A stretch of DNA of 64,000 bases from Owenia fusiformis. Its lineage: Eukaryota; Annelida; Polychaeta; Sabellida; Oweniidae. The notes beneath the pieces were generated by a model. The model was not told the DNA's origin. It saw only the letters and a list, made by a program, of their open reading frames with translations, and ran no database searches. A program made the position numbers and the translations under genes. The stretch covers positions 7,895,525 through 7,959,524 of the forward strand of contig CAIIXF020000004.1 of assembly GCA_903813345.2 (NCBI GenBank), given 5' to 3'. Numbering within the stretch: position 1 is the first letter of the stretch; each line of letters begins with the position of its first letter. Positions 1-11,430 of the stretch are shown here, piece by piece.

Positions 1-693
1 TCTTTGACAACTAAAATTTTGAAATGCATTTTTCTCAGAACCATTTTCATGCACTGGTAAGTTCATTTCTCGCTTGTTTATCAACCGATTTTCTTAATTT
101 TTTCGGCAAAAACATGGGAGGATAAATGCTATGCATTGGTATGAATTGTGGCTAATTAGAAGATATGAGTGACCTCTAAAAGTTGGTTTTAAATAAATTC
201 ACAAATTTTGGTATCAAAAACCACTTTTTGAAATTAAAAAAAAAAAAAGTTTCACATATCACACTTTGATAACATTGGGTAAGACTACAATATAAGCCAA
301 AGTGGTTTAAACTTTACATGGGGCCTTTAAGATGAATTTTAGTGTTGTAAGTACAAGACTTGAGTGTACAAATCTACATAACTGGCCTACCTTAACTACT
401 CTCTCACTGAGATTTTCTAATTTGTTGTTGTTCTAGTGTGTTGGTCATGCTTTTAAGACTCAATTTTTTTGTAAAGTGTTTTTGATAAACCGATTTAGGT
501 CAAAGCAACGGCTGAGACCTAGAAATTTCAGAATCATTTAGAAAACACTGCGCCATGTGGAAAATTCTAAAAATCATGATTAATTAGGATAAATGATCAA
601 ATATTTAAGAGGAAATGTTCAAAAGCATGACAAACAATCTATTTCTTGAGCTAGATGTATTTACTATGCATTTTTCATGGTAACTATATTTAG
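1..693. other. Non-coding DNA before the first visible LRCH exon
   Basis: I see no exon or repeat with clear boundaries here. It is AT-rich and most likely intron of the LRCH gene, because the exon at 694 begins in the middle of a codon. Confidence 0.5.
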
Positions 694-3600
694 TAAGCTG
701 ACATCATCACAAAGTTTCCGTGACAACCGTACAACTGAAGCAAACCCTTCCCAGCAGGCATACAGGCGAACTGTCTCAGATACACACTTCCAGCAAAGAG
801 GAGGAGAGACTACTGGGATATCAGATCCTGTGTTACGAGAGGCCGTTCCAAATTCTGTCCCGACGCAGCAAACCTCCCCCACTGCCCCCTATTGGAATAA
901 ACAAGAGTTAGTTGTTGTTTTGATGTTGTTCATTTTCATTTAACTTTTGCGAAATTATTATCATTTTTTGACTTGCAAAAACATATATTTTGAATGGATG
1001 GACGATGCTTGATCTTATGTAGGGTCTTTCTAATTATTTTAAACTTCATTATTTTATTTGACTCTTATTTTACTATAATTAGATTATTTTATTTTATGGG
1101 TCCATAAGTAATGAAGTATATCTTGATTTGTATAGGAATATAGGACTTGTGGATGTTATTGCTGGTAGATTGATATAAGTTGTGCATTTTCCAGTTGATT
1201 TAAAAAATGACGTCAAAATCAAGTACATGTACAACGACAAGATTGAAAAATTACATTTTTTTGTTTTGTTTTCTAGGGGTAGTCCAGTTGGATCAGCCAA
1301 TGAAAGCAGTCCTAGTCCAAGATCCCAGCCACCGGCCACACAGGGTTCTAATCTTTCAACAGTAAGTTCTCACCCTCCTCTGGGTTTGATTTTTGTTAAT
1401 TCTGCTTCTGTTCATGAACTGATTTCCCATTATGTCATTTATTGTTTGGATGGTGATTTCATTATTTGTATGGTGATTGTGATTATTTGGATGGTTAACG
1501 TTTATCTTATCATTGATTGGTTGAATTGCACAGTCATAAAGGTGCCAACTATGCGAACTTGAGGGGACCTTATATTTCCCAATACATATATCAGGGTTGA
1601 AAAAGAAATTGCTTGGATTATTTGAAGATAGAGGAAATACATTCTGTGTGGTAATCATTGTATTTTGAATCAATTGATTAGAAAATGATTATTTTGTAGA
1701 AAAATAAATAGGGTTTTCTAATTTTAGGGTTGTATATAATTTTTGTGGCAGTTTGGCTCAATATGGAGAACATACTCTACATTTTATAGAACTTCATGGT
1801 TATTTATTTTGTTGATTAGAGTTGGAAAATATTTTGTTATCAAGTGTGAAAAGTAGAGAACCCTCAAGATCTAATTGTTTGCCCCCAGAAGCGAGGCACA
1901 AATAAAGCTTTGTTTTGTACTAATTTATTCTGCGTTTTCTCCAGCATTTCATTTTAATCCAGTGATCATTTTCACCAGTTATTATGCAACATTATCATTT
2001 TAATTAACTGCATTTATATATCTGTGTCAATTGAGCAACAGTGTCTTGTTTGCTCTATTTTCATGCCAGAATTGAGCGACAGTGTCATCTTGCTACCTTT
2101 GTTTTTAGAAAATCAGACCTGCTCTTACATGGACGTTTAAAATTAAACCCATAATGCAACACACGGTATGTACCAGAGGAGGTGTGTCAATCCCATGGCA
2201 CGTGGCACCTAATATTTCAAAGCATGCAGCAATGATGATACAGTTTTGCTAGCGCCCTCTTCCCCTGTTCTTTCCCTGTTTCGTCTGAAACTCACTTTAG
2301 TGTTGCGTCAAATCTCTTGTCGACCCCTATATCCCAGGCCTGTGTAATAGAGGAGGGATGATAAAGAGGTTTGATGCAAAGCTAATACAATACAATCCTT
2401 CATTTAGTAAAATCAGTCTTACAATAAAGCTTGACTAACAAAATATAATACTGTTTAGTTTCTCTAACTTTATATGTTGACTGATTTTCCCAAAGTTAAA
2501 CTAAAATATCGAGATTCTTTAATTTATGGCTGAATATATTATGACTTTTGAGTGTTTTAGGATCATTGTTAAAAATCAACCATTTTTGTGAATGAGATCA
2601 TGAGTAATTTTTTTCGCAATTGAATTACCTCAAACCATTATTGAAGATCAGCATTTCAGCATTTCCCTCCTGGACACTGTAGATTTCTAAGCATAGGCCC
2701 CGGAAACATGTTCCCGGGGCCTATGTTTCTAAGATTTTTTGGAAAATCAAAGGTCATTTATATGTGATAGATTAAAGAATCGTGGCCCTTGTTATGATTT
2801 TAATACAGGAATACAAACAAACAACCCAGGAGTCATTGTGCTTGAATTCAACCCACTAAGTCCATTATTCACAATGTATTGTGACATCACATATCTTGTA
2901 TGATGTAATATAAGGCACTTGGGTCCCTGGCAACCCCTCCTCAGATAATAGAACATCTCGGAAATAAATGTCAGTTAATTAATATATTGGGATATACAAA
3001 TACAGTATACATTTGTCGGGAAGTTCCTAAAAGCATGCTTTATTGTCATACTTTAAATTATAATATGCTATTTTTCAATTTTAACCAAAGTAATGAGTAT
3101 AATTGATTGGAATTTGGTAATTGATATTTTGTTTGTTGGGATTTGCTACTCCGCGGAGTTGCCGTTATCTAGTATGCTATTTTGAAACAGAAATTGGCTT
3201 CATCATTGCGCTTTCATGACTTTCCTAATTATTATTATTATGTTACGCTAGCTTCTGTCGCCTTTTTGCAATAAGAAGCTTTATCGATTTAGTTCCATCG
3301 TTTGTTCCTTCCTTCCTACCTTCAGATAAAATGTTACAATCTTGGTCTTTTCACTTAATTTTTGTAAATCCATCTCCGAATTCTTTTGGAAAACGGGTGT
3401 CCAAAGATTGACACTCTCTCAAAAATTGTCTACCCTAGGCGCGGATATTAGTTCTAAAGTAACCTTTGAACTGTTCAGGCAATTTTACAGTCGTCCTTCT
3501 GGCAACGACAAGCTCTGATTGGCTGGATGAGTTTCATAGCTTTCAAGAAGCTAGGCCAAATGGATGCCTAGGGTAGTATTTTGACATTCAAATGAAAGAA

Positions 3601-6600
3601 GAAAAAAGAGTGAAATAAGACCACTGTGATGTTTTACACAAAGGCATTTAATGCTTTGTGTTACCAAGGTTACTTAGGTATTACCATGGTTGTTATAGTT
3701 ACCAATGTTTTACCATGGTTATATTGTTTAACCATGGAGACTAATGTGTTACTATGAATGCTATGTTACCATGGTTACAATTGTGTTTCCATGGTTACTA
3801 ATGCATGTTTTTGTGGCGTTACTAACAGGAAGAAGAGTTCAAGCTAAGGCATGAGACGTTAGCCAATCAGAGAGCTCAAGAGGCAAAATTAATTCAGCAG
3901 CGTGTAGCTGACGATAAAGTACGGAGAAAACAGCTGCAAAAGGATGCTGTGTTTGATTTTGTTCGAAAGGTTTGTAACGACTCATCAGTATTGGTTTCCA
4001 TAATATTTTTTGCTTATTGTAAAAAACATTCGAAAGGTCTAATGCATGATTTGTGTGTGATCCAAGATTACCCCAGGATTCAACATAACGAACAAATTCA
4101 GCACGACCAATGAATTCAGCATAACTAATAAATTCAGCATAACTAATGAATTCAGCATTACCATTGAATTCAGCGAGAGCTTTTAAGCAGGCTTGCTTGG
4201 GCTTAGCCTTATGCCTAAATTCACATTTTTATTCTCTAATAATGATACATGTTCCAGGTTTATTATTTTGCCAATATAAGATCTCTCATATTGACTTGAA
4301 CATATAATTTGCCAGATAGTATGGAAATACTGGTTGCAATATAACCTTGTATTAGTGATATAGTAATCTCTCAATGGTATACATTCAACTTGCTTCAATT
4401 GATATTTTGTGAATGTTTTTTTCAGAAATGAATGCCATTTAACTATTATGTTTTTCTTTGTCGATAACTCATATTTTGTACAATGTCATTGCTTGTACGA
4501 TTTCAAAAAATATGCAAATGAGCTCATTTGCATATAATTATGACATCATACAGAGATTGATTGTTTTGTATTTCAGCGCACAAGCACCTCCTCCCAACAA
4601 GACAGTGATGACAGTTATAGTTACAGCCCTAACAATGGTAGCCCTAGCAACAGTTCCTACAATGCCCCTAGCAACAACAGTTCATACAGTAACCCTAGCA
4701 ATGTCAATAGCAACAATAGTTCATATAATGGTCCAAGTGGCAGCACCTATAGTGCTCCTAGCAACAGTACATATGGTGATGCACCTACCAGCAGTGTGCC
4801 CAGCAATGGTACATACAGTGCCCCTAGCAACGGTTCATACAATGGCTCTAGCAACAGTAACTATGGAGGACAATCCAGTATACCACATATAAAACCAAGA
4901 GGTGTATTAAACTATTATGGTAAGTCATATTGGAATAATTGTGTTACCAATAAATTTAGTTATCAAGCATGATTGATTTTGCCATAACCTTTCAGCTGTT
5001 TTACCTAGTATGGGATTCAACACTTTTATGTTGAAGTAGATTTTGAGAAATCTCGGTAACTTTGAATGTTGGCTCTCCCTTTTACCATAATACCTGGTAA
5101 CAGGAATAATGAAACCTTTTACACATGAATTGGCATAATAGTGTTATATATGCTATAGATCTATAATATAGCTCTATACAATGAAGTGGAGCACCTCTAT
5201 AAGGGGAACACTTTTCAGAGTCCCAAAACCAACTGACTTAATGTTAAATAAACCTCTATAAGTGGAACACCTCCAAGTAGAACATTTTCTAGAGGTACCA
5301 AAGGTGTTCCACTCAGACAGGTTTTACTGTATGTGTGTTTCTATTCTGCATTCAGGTTCGGGAAAGACAGCTGGAGATTATGAGAACCTTAATCCTAACT
5401 TTACAATGAGACGAGAATATGACTACATTCGCAAGGAACTTGAACAGATAGAGCAACTAAGAAAGGTATGTGGTGGACTTGTTCAGTACACAAAATTATG
5501 AATCGGCAACGAACAGGCGTATAACAGGCGTATAGGGAACACTGATTGTCGATGTCAGTAATCTTCAAAAGACTGATAAGCCCGTTTTTAAGGCAGATAT
5601 ATACTGTTGTTGTTCAGAAATGCAAGAAAAAATTGCAGTTCGATCAAGTTTAAAAGAAGAAAATGGAAAGCCAATACTTGAGAGAATGGCCAAGCATGTT
5701 GTTAACACCCTTAATTCTATAGAAATACTCAAATGAAGAACAATAAGAATAAGTAATTTTTAATTATTCATAAAAGCACCTAGTACATATCTTTGTATAA
5801 TGGAGAAAAAAATGTAATAAATTTTTTAGTGATTTTTCAAAGTCGGGTTGATTTTATTCATGTTATGTTATTTTTTGCAGACTATCGAAGGACGTCTTAA
5901 AGTGACGCTTCCAGATGATGTACCTGGAGCATTAAAAGATGGCGTTGTTCTTTGCCATCTAGCCAATCACATTAGACCACGATCAGTCAGCAGTATCCAT
6001 GTGCCGTCACCTGCTGTGGTATGTTTTGTTGCACATGCATACATTTTAAATACTGTACAGGGTGATCACTAAGTTCTGGGAATTTATCTGTCATATCATT
6101 ATTTTTCAACAAATTTACTTGAAATTTTCAAGGTAAATGGAGAATATAATTTTGGGTTGGATAAAAGAGTCTCATTGTCATCTGATGTCACAATGGATAA
6201 TTGCTGTTACTATAGCAACATGACAAATGGCGTAGCGGGTCAAGTAAAATTAAAATGAATTCAAATCTTGCTTGATTCAAAAGTATGGTTAATAAATACC
6301 TATTTGGTGGACATATTTCTGTGATTTTTCATATTTTCAAATACTTCTAACTTTAGTTTCTAAAGTAACATCTGTATTGTTATATAAGAGTGTACTTTGC
6401 TCTATTTTCGTATCATTCATTAGCATCTCAAAGTCACAATCATGACTCAAAATAGCGGGGAGTTATCTTCCATTATGAATATGCTTCTTCCCATTACTCA
6501 AGCTGCCCATTCTACTCTTGAAGAGCTAGGGTTCACACTAGTTATTACTGCCCCATATTCACCAGACAACATTCACCAGATGAAGCACCATTAGGCTTCA

Positions 6601-8864
6601 CCACATTTTGGGTGCTAAAGCATTATATGAGAGGTCATAAGTTTGATTCCGATATGGGACTGATTTCAACGGCTTGAGCAAATCTTCAAGGGATAACCAA
6701 AGGGAGGACTGGAACACATCTTTATGGACTAAGTTTGTCAACAACACATGTGTGTCCAGGCTAATGGAAACAATTATAAATGAAATGATCCTCTCAGCAA
6801 TGAAGAATACTTCAAGAGTACTGTTCTGCCTCTAGTACAAGTAGTGTGAAGACCATCTAGACAAGATGAATATGTTTTGGCAGGAAATTTTCAGATTAAC
6901 ATCAGTCAAAATTTGCTGACCCGCAGACCACTTTTACTTTTTTGTAATTACAATAAAATAAATTGTAGATGTGATATGTATATGAAACATTGCTTGTCAA
7001 TTCAGAATTATACAATGTATACCTGCTGAAAATTAACCTCTCAGATTAGACATTACTTATACAGAAATCAAAATATGTCAGGTTGCTTAAATACATTTTT
7101 CATATCTCAAAATTCTCTTATTGATCAGAATGAAAGAATCTGGCTTTATGTAAACGGCTTATTGTTCATAATGTGTTGCCCTCGTCTGCTATTCGTGTGA
7201 AAATAGGAGTTGTTTGGGAGTTTCTTCTTTCCCTGCACTTACAAGAATGTACTTACGAGACCATTTAAAACAGTGTACTTGAAAGGCAGTGCATTTACGA
7301 GACCTTGCACTTAAGACCATTAGTACCACTTATAAGACCATGTACTTACAAGAACATGAACTTATGAGACAGTGTGCATACTCCTATCCATCATCAGTTT
7401 ACTTATTCATTATTTATTTATTTTGTTTTTATTCCAGCCAAAATTGACAATAGCTAAATGTAGGAGAAATGTTGAGAACTTTCTAGATGCCTGCAGAAAG
7501 ATAGGGGTAGACCAGGTGGGTAGTTGCAACAGCTCTTAAATACCATGACGGTCTTGTTTTAAAATGCAAAATAGAGTGGAATTAGCAAGGAATAAAGTAA
7601 ACAGGCATGTAGTTAATACTCTAAATTGTATAGAAATGGAAGAAAATCAAACACTTCATTCAAATTTTAGAGAGAAATTCCATGAAATAACCATTCTGCA
7701 GACGGACATTCTAAGAAAGTTATGCTTTTTTTGTTCAAGTTGTAGAGAGAAATTCAAAGGGAATAAGCATGATTGGATTAATTATTTCAAAAATCTGGGA
7801 TATGTTTTTCAAAAGATTCTGAAGAAATAGTCATAAAATTGGAAATTATCTTTGGAAGTAATGTTTTGAGAAACATACCCCTGTTATTTGCACCTTGGGA
7901 TTTTCGCTTGTTACATTTTGATATTTTGATCATATTTTTCTTCTGCATCATGGTTTGATATATGATTTGGTAGTGAATCTTGAGGTGTCCCATATTCAAT
8001 CATGGGGTCATGTTAGGAAATGCAAAATAGAGTGAAAAAGAGTGAAATCAGCAAGGAATAAAATAAATAGGAATGTAGTCAACATTATGAATTATATAGA
8101 AATGCTAAAAAATCAGGCAATTCATTCAAATTTTAGAGAGAAAAAGTGTGGATTAGGCATGACCATATTTGTTTTTCCAAGAGTAGTTTTCCCCATTTTC
8201 CTAAAGATCACATCAAATTCAAACCACTTTGTCGTCCTTCACTTTTTCTAAACTTCAGAATTTTTAATTCTTAGATATGCCCCATCAAATTAAATTCTTG
8301 TGTTAATAAAATCCAATTCCTACTAAACATGTGTACACATTTAAGTTTTTAACCTCCGTCTGCTACTTAAGAATCCTTTGCGTGCAATAGATCAAACACA
8401 ACATAGGTCCACCAGTAATTAATTATGCCAATTTCTGGATGGATATTCCTTTGAAGTTGCCTCTATGCGTAAAGAATTCTTAGAAATCTGAAAGTATCTG
8501 AAGTTATATCATAACAGACCCCCTAAAACCGACTGATTCACTCCAATTACAAATAATTAATCGTCACAGTTTTATCTAATACTTACTCTTCACATCTTTT
8601 TATGCACTATTGGGGGCAGCCAATATAATTATGTTCCTAATGTTACATTTATGTTCATGACATATACATTTATGTTCATTACAGGTACATTTATGTTCAT
8701 GCGATGAGATCGTGGATGATTTCCGCGCGGATTGTGTGGCTAAAACTGTCCTCTACTTAGTCTCAATTCCTCAGAGTTCCAAGGACAAATATCTTTCCAT
8801 CTTTCTGCTCTTCTTTTTTATCTCTACCTGTCTCTATCTCTTCTTCTTCCCAGCACCCGAGTGA
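694..8864 (+). CDS. LRCH: LRCH protein (leucine-rich repeat and calponin-homology domain), 3' part, eight exons
   Basis: Exons 694-906, 1277-1361, 3829-3969, 4577-4919, 5356-5465, 5881-6018, 7438-7515 and 8685-8864 have AG/GT borders and join in one frame to a TGA at 8862-8864, giving 428 residues. Residues 1-99 are polar linker. Residues 100-146 are a charged helix (EEEFKLRHETLANQRAQEAK). Residues 147-261 are an Asn/Ser/Tyr/Pro-rich tract. Residues 298-397 form a calponin-homology domain with the family signature DGVVLCHLANHIRPRSV and KCRRNVENFLDACRKIG. A hydrophobic segment at 405-424 ends four residues before the stop, as in the membrane-anchored LRCH4 type. Known family members act as cytoskeletal or signalling scaffolds (DOCK8, septin and myosin VI partners for LRCH1/LRCH3, TLR4 regulation for LRCH4). 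The N-terminal LRRs must lie upstream. Which vertebrate paralogue it matches is unclear; the family call is strong. Confidence 0.9.
2692..2725. repeat. 34-bp near-perfect GC-rich palindrome in an LRCH intron
   Basis: The arms CATAGGCCCCGG and CCGGGGCCTATG flank a centre that is itself almost symmetrical (AAACATGTTC). Read as one palindrome it has a single mismatched pair. It is markedly GC-rich against AT-rich surroundings. It could form a hairpin or cruciform, or be a dimeric factor site. Function unknown. Confidence 0.7.
3655..3805. repeat. Degenerate cluster of TTACCATGGTTA motifs
   Basis: The palindromic core ACCATGGT recurs about five times with irregular spacing just before the LRCH exon at 3829, and a single related motif occurs near 42790. 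The spacing is too irregular for a clean tandem repeat. Confidence 0.6.
4094..4172. repeat. 18-bp minisatellite, about four units
   Basis: The unit AATTCAGCATAACTAATG repeats with period 18 (starts near 4094, 4112, 4130, 4148 and 4166) with a few substitutions, inside the LRCH intron after the exon ending at 3969. Confidence 0.75.
5155..5332. mobile_element. Fragment of a CAGTAAAACCTGT-type MITE
   Basis: It carries the words CCTCTATAAGTGGAACACCT and ends in CAGGTTTTACTGTA. The same words recur at 15074-15272, 18249-18375, 37060-38090 and near 62314. The termini CAGT...ACTG and adjacent TA suggest a pogo/Tigger-like (Tc1-mariner superfamily) non-autonomous element. The family assignment is inferred. 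Confidence 0.5.
5613..5717 (+). repeat. Dispersed repeat family R1, copy 1
   Basis: This stretch can be read as EMQEKIAVRSSLKEENG followed by VVNTLNSIEILK and a stop. Related sequence (AAATGCAA...GTAGT-AACACT...ATAGAAATG) recurs at 7561-7690, 8019-8145 and 20930-21030. It has no donor in frame and breaks no LRCH phase, so I treat it as a repeat and not an exon. Confidence 0.5.
7561..7690 (+). repeat. Dispersed repeat family R1, copy 2
   Basis: It starts AAATGCAAAATAGAGTG and contains AGCAAGGAATAAAGTAAAC and TTCAAATTTTAGAGAGAAA, nearly the same words as the copy at 8019. It lies in the LRCH intron after the exon ending at 7515. Confidence 0.65.
8019..8145 (+). repeat. Dispersed repeat family R1, copy 3
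   Basis: It shares AAATGCAAAATAGAGTG, AGCAAGGAATAAA and TTCAAATTTTAGAGAGAAA with 7561-7690, about 460 bp away and in the same orientation. It also shares AGCAAGGAATAAA and AATCAGGCA with 20930-21030. Confidence 0.65.
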
Positions 8865-9190
8865 TGTCATATTGAACATTGTGATGTCATATTGAAAATT
8901 GTGATGTCATGCTGAGAAAAATCTGTGTGACATCATTTTGAGCTCATGGTGATGTCATATCGAGCAGACTGTGTTGTCTTATTATTAAACATTGTGATGT
9001 CATGCTTAAAAAATCTGACATCATGTCGAAAAAATATGATGTGATGTCATGCTGAGAAAAATCTGTGTGACATCATTTTGAGCTCATGGTGATGTCATAT
9101 TGAGCAGACTCTGATGTCTAATTGAACATATAATAATGTCATGTTGAGACATTGTGATGTCATGTTGAGTAATGATGTCACATGAAATAA
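8861..9190. repeat. Degenerate TGATGTCAT minisatellite at the LRCH stop codon and 3' UTR
   Basis: The word TGATGTCAT (or its reverse form) followed by about 10-20 variable bases recurs more than ten times. A longer block containing GCTGAGAAAAATCTGTGTGA and TTTTGAGCTCATGG occurs near 8912 and again near 9052. The first unit overlaps the LRCH stop codon, so the array is probably transcribed as 3' UTR. Confidence 0.75.
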
Positions 9191-9614
9191 CATCACTCGA
9201 AGTGCTTGTGTTAGATGATACCTAACTGTCTGTTAAATGTTGTAGTGTAAGTTTGTATAAGTATTATAACAACATATAATTATAAAAACGTGTAACACTG
9301 AATAGCAACGCTTTGCACTTCAATTTCGATATATGATTACGATATATTTTGATTTCCACATATTTTTTCTGTAATTTTCATAATTTTTTTTTATTTTCAC
9401 TTATGTTAACTGTTTTTCAAATCCATTCCATGCTTCTTGAAATAATTCTGTTTTTTGGGGGTTGGGAGTAGAGACTTAAAAATCAAATCTGGTATTGTAT
9501 AAATCAAACCTTGATACATTTAATTGTATGTTTCCAAGACAACAGTATTATCTTGACCAAACTGTTTCCATTCCAAAATTTTAAAAAAATTATCAAATTC
9601 TGAATATTCATGTA

Positions 9615-9680
9615 CAGGGTGATCCAAAAGAGGTAGCCCACCTATTTATCTGATAGGATTACCTTTTTTGGCTCACCCTG
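9615..9680. mobile_element. 66-bp mini-MITE with mariner-like inverted ends
   Basis: It starts CAGGGTGATCCAAAAGAGG and ends with the inverse of CAGGGTGAGCCAAAAAAGG, with TA on each side. The ends resemble mariner-type terminal repeats. Only about 15-20 bp separate the two arms. Confidence 0.65.
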
Positions 9681-10645
9681 TACATAATATGAATATGAGT
9701 ATGTAAATAATTATATGGTAACTCCTAATGATAACCGGTGAACTAAGTACTATATCCAGTGACCTATATACTGTATACATTGTGACCTTAGTCTGAAACA
9801 CAAGTATTGTATTCATTAACTAGCTAGGCTGAGGTCCGAGGGGAGGGCCTTATAGCCTTTTGGAAAAGATTGATGAAAATCAAATATTCCATGCTCCAGA
9901 GCTTGTTTATATAAATAACTCAACGATACAAAATATGTCTAAGCTACGCTACTGCTGCATTATATTCTATGACCATTATATTATATTCAAGATTTTTGTC
10001 AGTAATTATATCTTATAATTTTTTTAATTATAAAAACACATTCCTTAAAAAGTTGTGATTTACAATGCATTGATACAACAATATTCATGCATGTACCTGT
10101 ATATGTAGTACAATAGATTTTAGTATTGTAAAATATTAGTTTAATAATCAAAACTAGTAATTTGATAGAAGTTAGGGTTTAATTTATTTAATGAAAGAGG
10201 ACTGCCGACTTTTTTTTTTTAAATTTTACTTATTATGTTTTATTACGTATAATTATTAGAAATTGAAAATTTTCAGAAATCAACTTTGTATTTGTAGCAG
10301 TTAGGTAGGGGATATTCAATCAAGGGGATGGGGGCCGGGAGTTGAAAAATGGACGTATGTAGGGTTGAAAATATTTACAACATTTGTGGCCATTTATGTC
10401 ATATTTCTGGCTGTCAAGACGACATGCTATTAAACAAATTGCATATGAATGTGAATACCTTTCACATCAAAAGAGTTTTGCTGCTTGCCGACATTTTTAA
10501 TTACCAAATTGGTGGAGATGAAATTAAATTGCAACATATTTTACCCTTCGGATGATACCTATAAGTTTAGATATAAAGTGAGATTTTTTAAAGGCTTTTT
10601 CATTTGACCAAAGTTTTACCACCTTCCAAATGTTACGTTCCAGTT

Positions 10646-11124
10646 AAGCCTCAGTCACATTTGCTCTATGGAGTGCGTACTGCAGCCATAGGTTCACAAA
10701 ATCGATATAGAAAATCCATATCGTACAGCTTAGTGTTTATCCCTATATTTTATGCTGCATATTTGTCTTGATTTTGGGAAGCTACGGCCACCCTACTGTT
10801 GCCGTAGATGAATGCTTCTCTAAAGCCTCAGTCGCATTTGCTCTACGGCAGCTGTATGGCAGCTATAGGTTCACAAAATAGACATAGAAAGTCTACATCC
10901 TACTGCTTATTCCTATATTTTATGCTGCATATTTCTCTCGATTATGGAATAAAGCCTCAGCCACATTTGCTCTACGGCAGGGTATAGTGACAGTAGCTTC
11001 ACAAAATTGATATAGAAAATCCACATCATACTGCTTATCCCTATATCTTATGCTGCATATTTTTCACGATTTTGGGAAGATATTGTCGCTGTAGATTGCC
11101 ATAGATCAAATGTGACTGCAGGCA
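10646..11124. repeat. Three tandem copies of a MITE-like unit
   Basis: Units start at about 10646, 10823 and 10951 with AAGCCTCAGTCACATTTGCT and share TTCACAAAAT, TATAGAAAATCCA and TTATGCTGCATATTT. The last copy ends with the inverse of the start (ATCAAATGTGACTGCAGGC), so the unit has inverted ends. The start word resembles that of the 149-bp units at 15543. Confidence 0.7.
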
Positions 11125-11340
11125 TTTATATTTTGATATTGTAAAAAAACAAAATCATGACCATCATCACTGTTCCACAACTAGATACTTTGATGGAACG
11201 TCAATGTAACAAAATGGATGAACTTCCTGGTTGCGAGTTTTTTGTTTTCTCGATTTAAACTTACGTGGAACAGTGATCATAGAAGCATGTTAATGTACCA
11301 TAGCTCACTTGCCAAAATTAACTCATTTACTCCCATGATG

Positions 11341-11430
11341 TTGTTTGTTTCCCATTTCTTTTGTTTGCTTCCCATTTCTTTTGTTTGCTTCCCATTTCTT
11401 TTGTTTGTTTCCCATTTCTTTTGTTTGTAT
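11341..11430. repeat. 20-bp minisatellite, about 4.5 units
   Basis: The unit TTGTTTGCTTCCCATTTCTT repeats head-to-tail with one recurrent C/T change. Confidence 0.9.

Noticed and set aside
2692-2725. p53 response element
   Set aside because: Only one half-site-like decamer lies at the palindrome's centre; a full element needs two.
3655-3805. RFX X-box cluster
   Set aside because: The left half GTTACC fits, but the right half is GGTTAC and not GGYAAC, and the spacing is irregular.
4458-4892. Open frame of 144 codons overlapping the LRCH low-complexity exon
   Set aside because: It is the wrong frame of the exon at 4577-4919. The frame joined to the other LRCH exons reads the Asn/Ser/Tyr tract and has proper splice borders.
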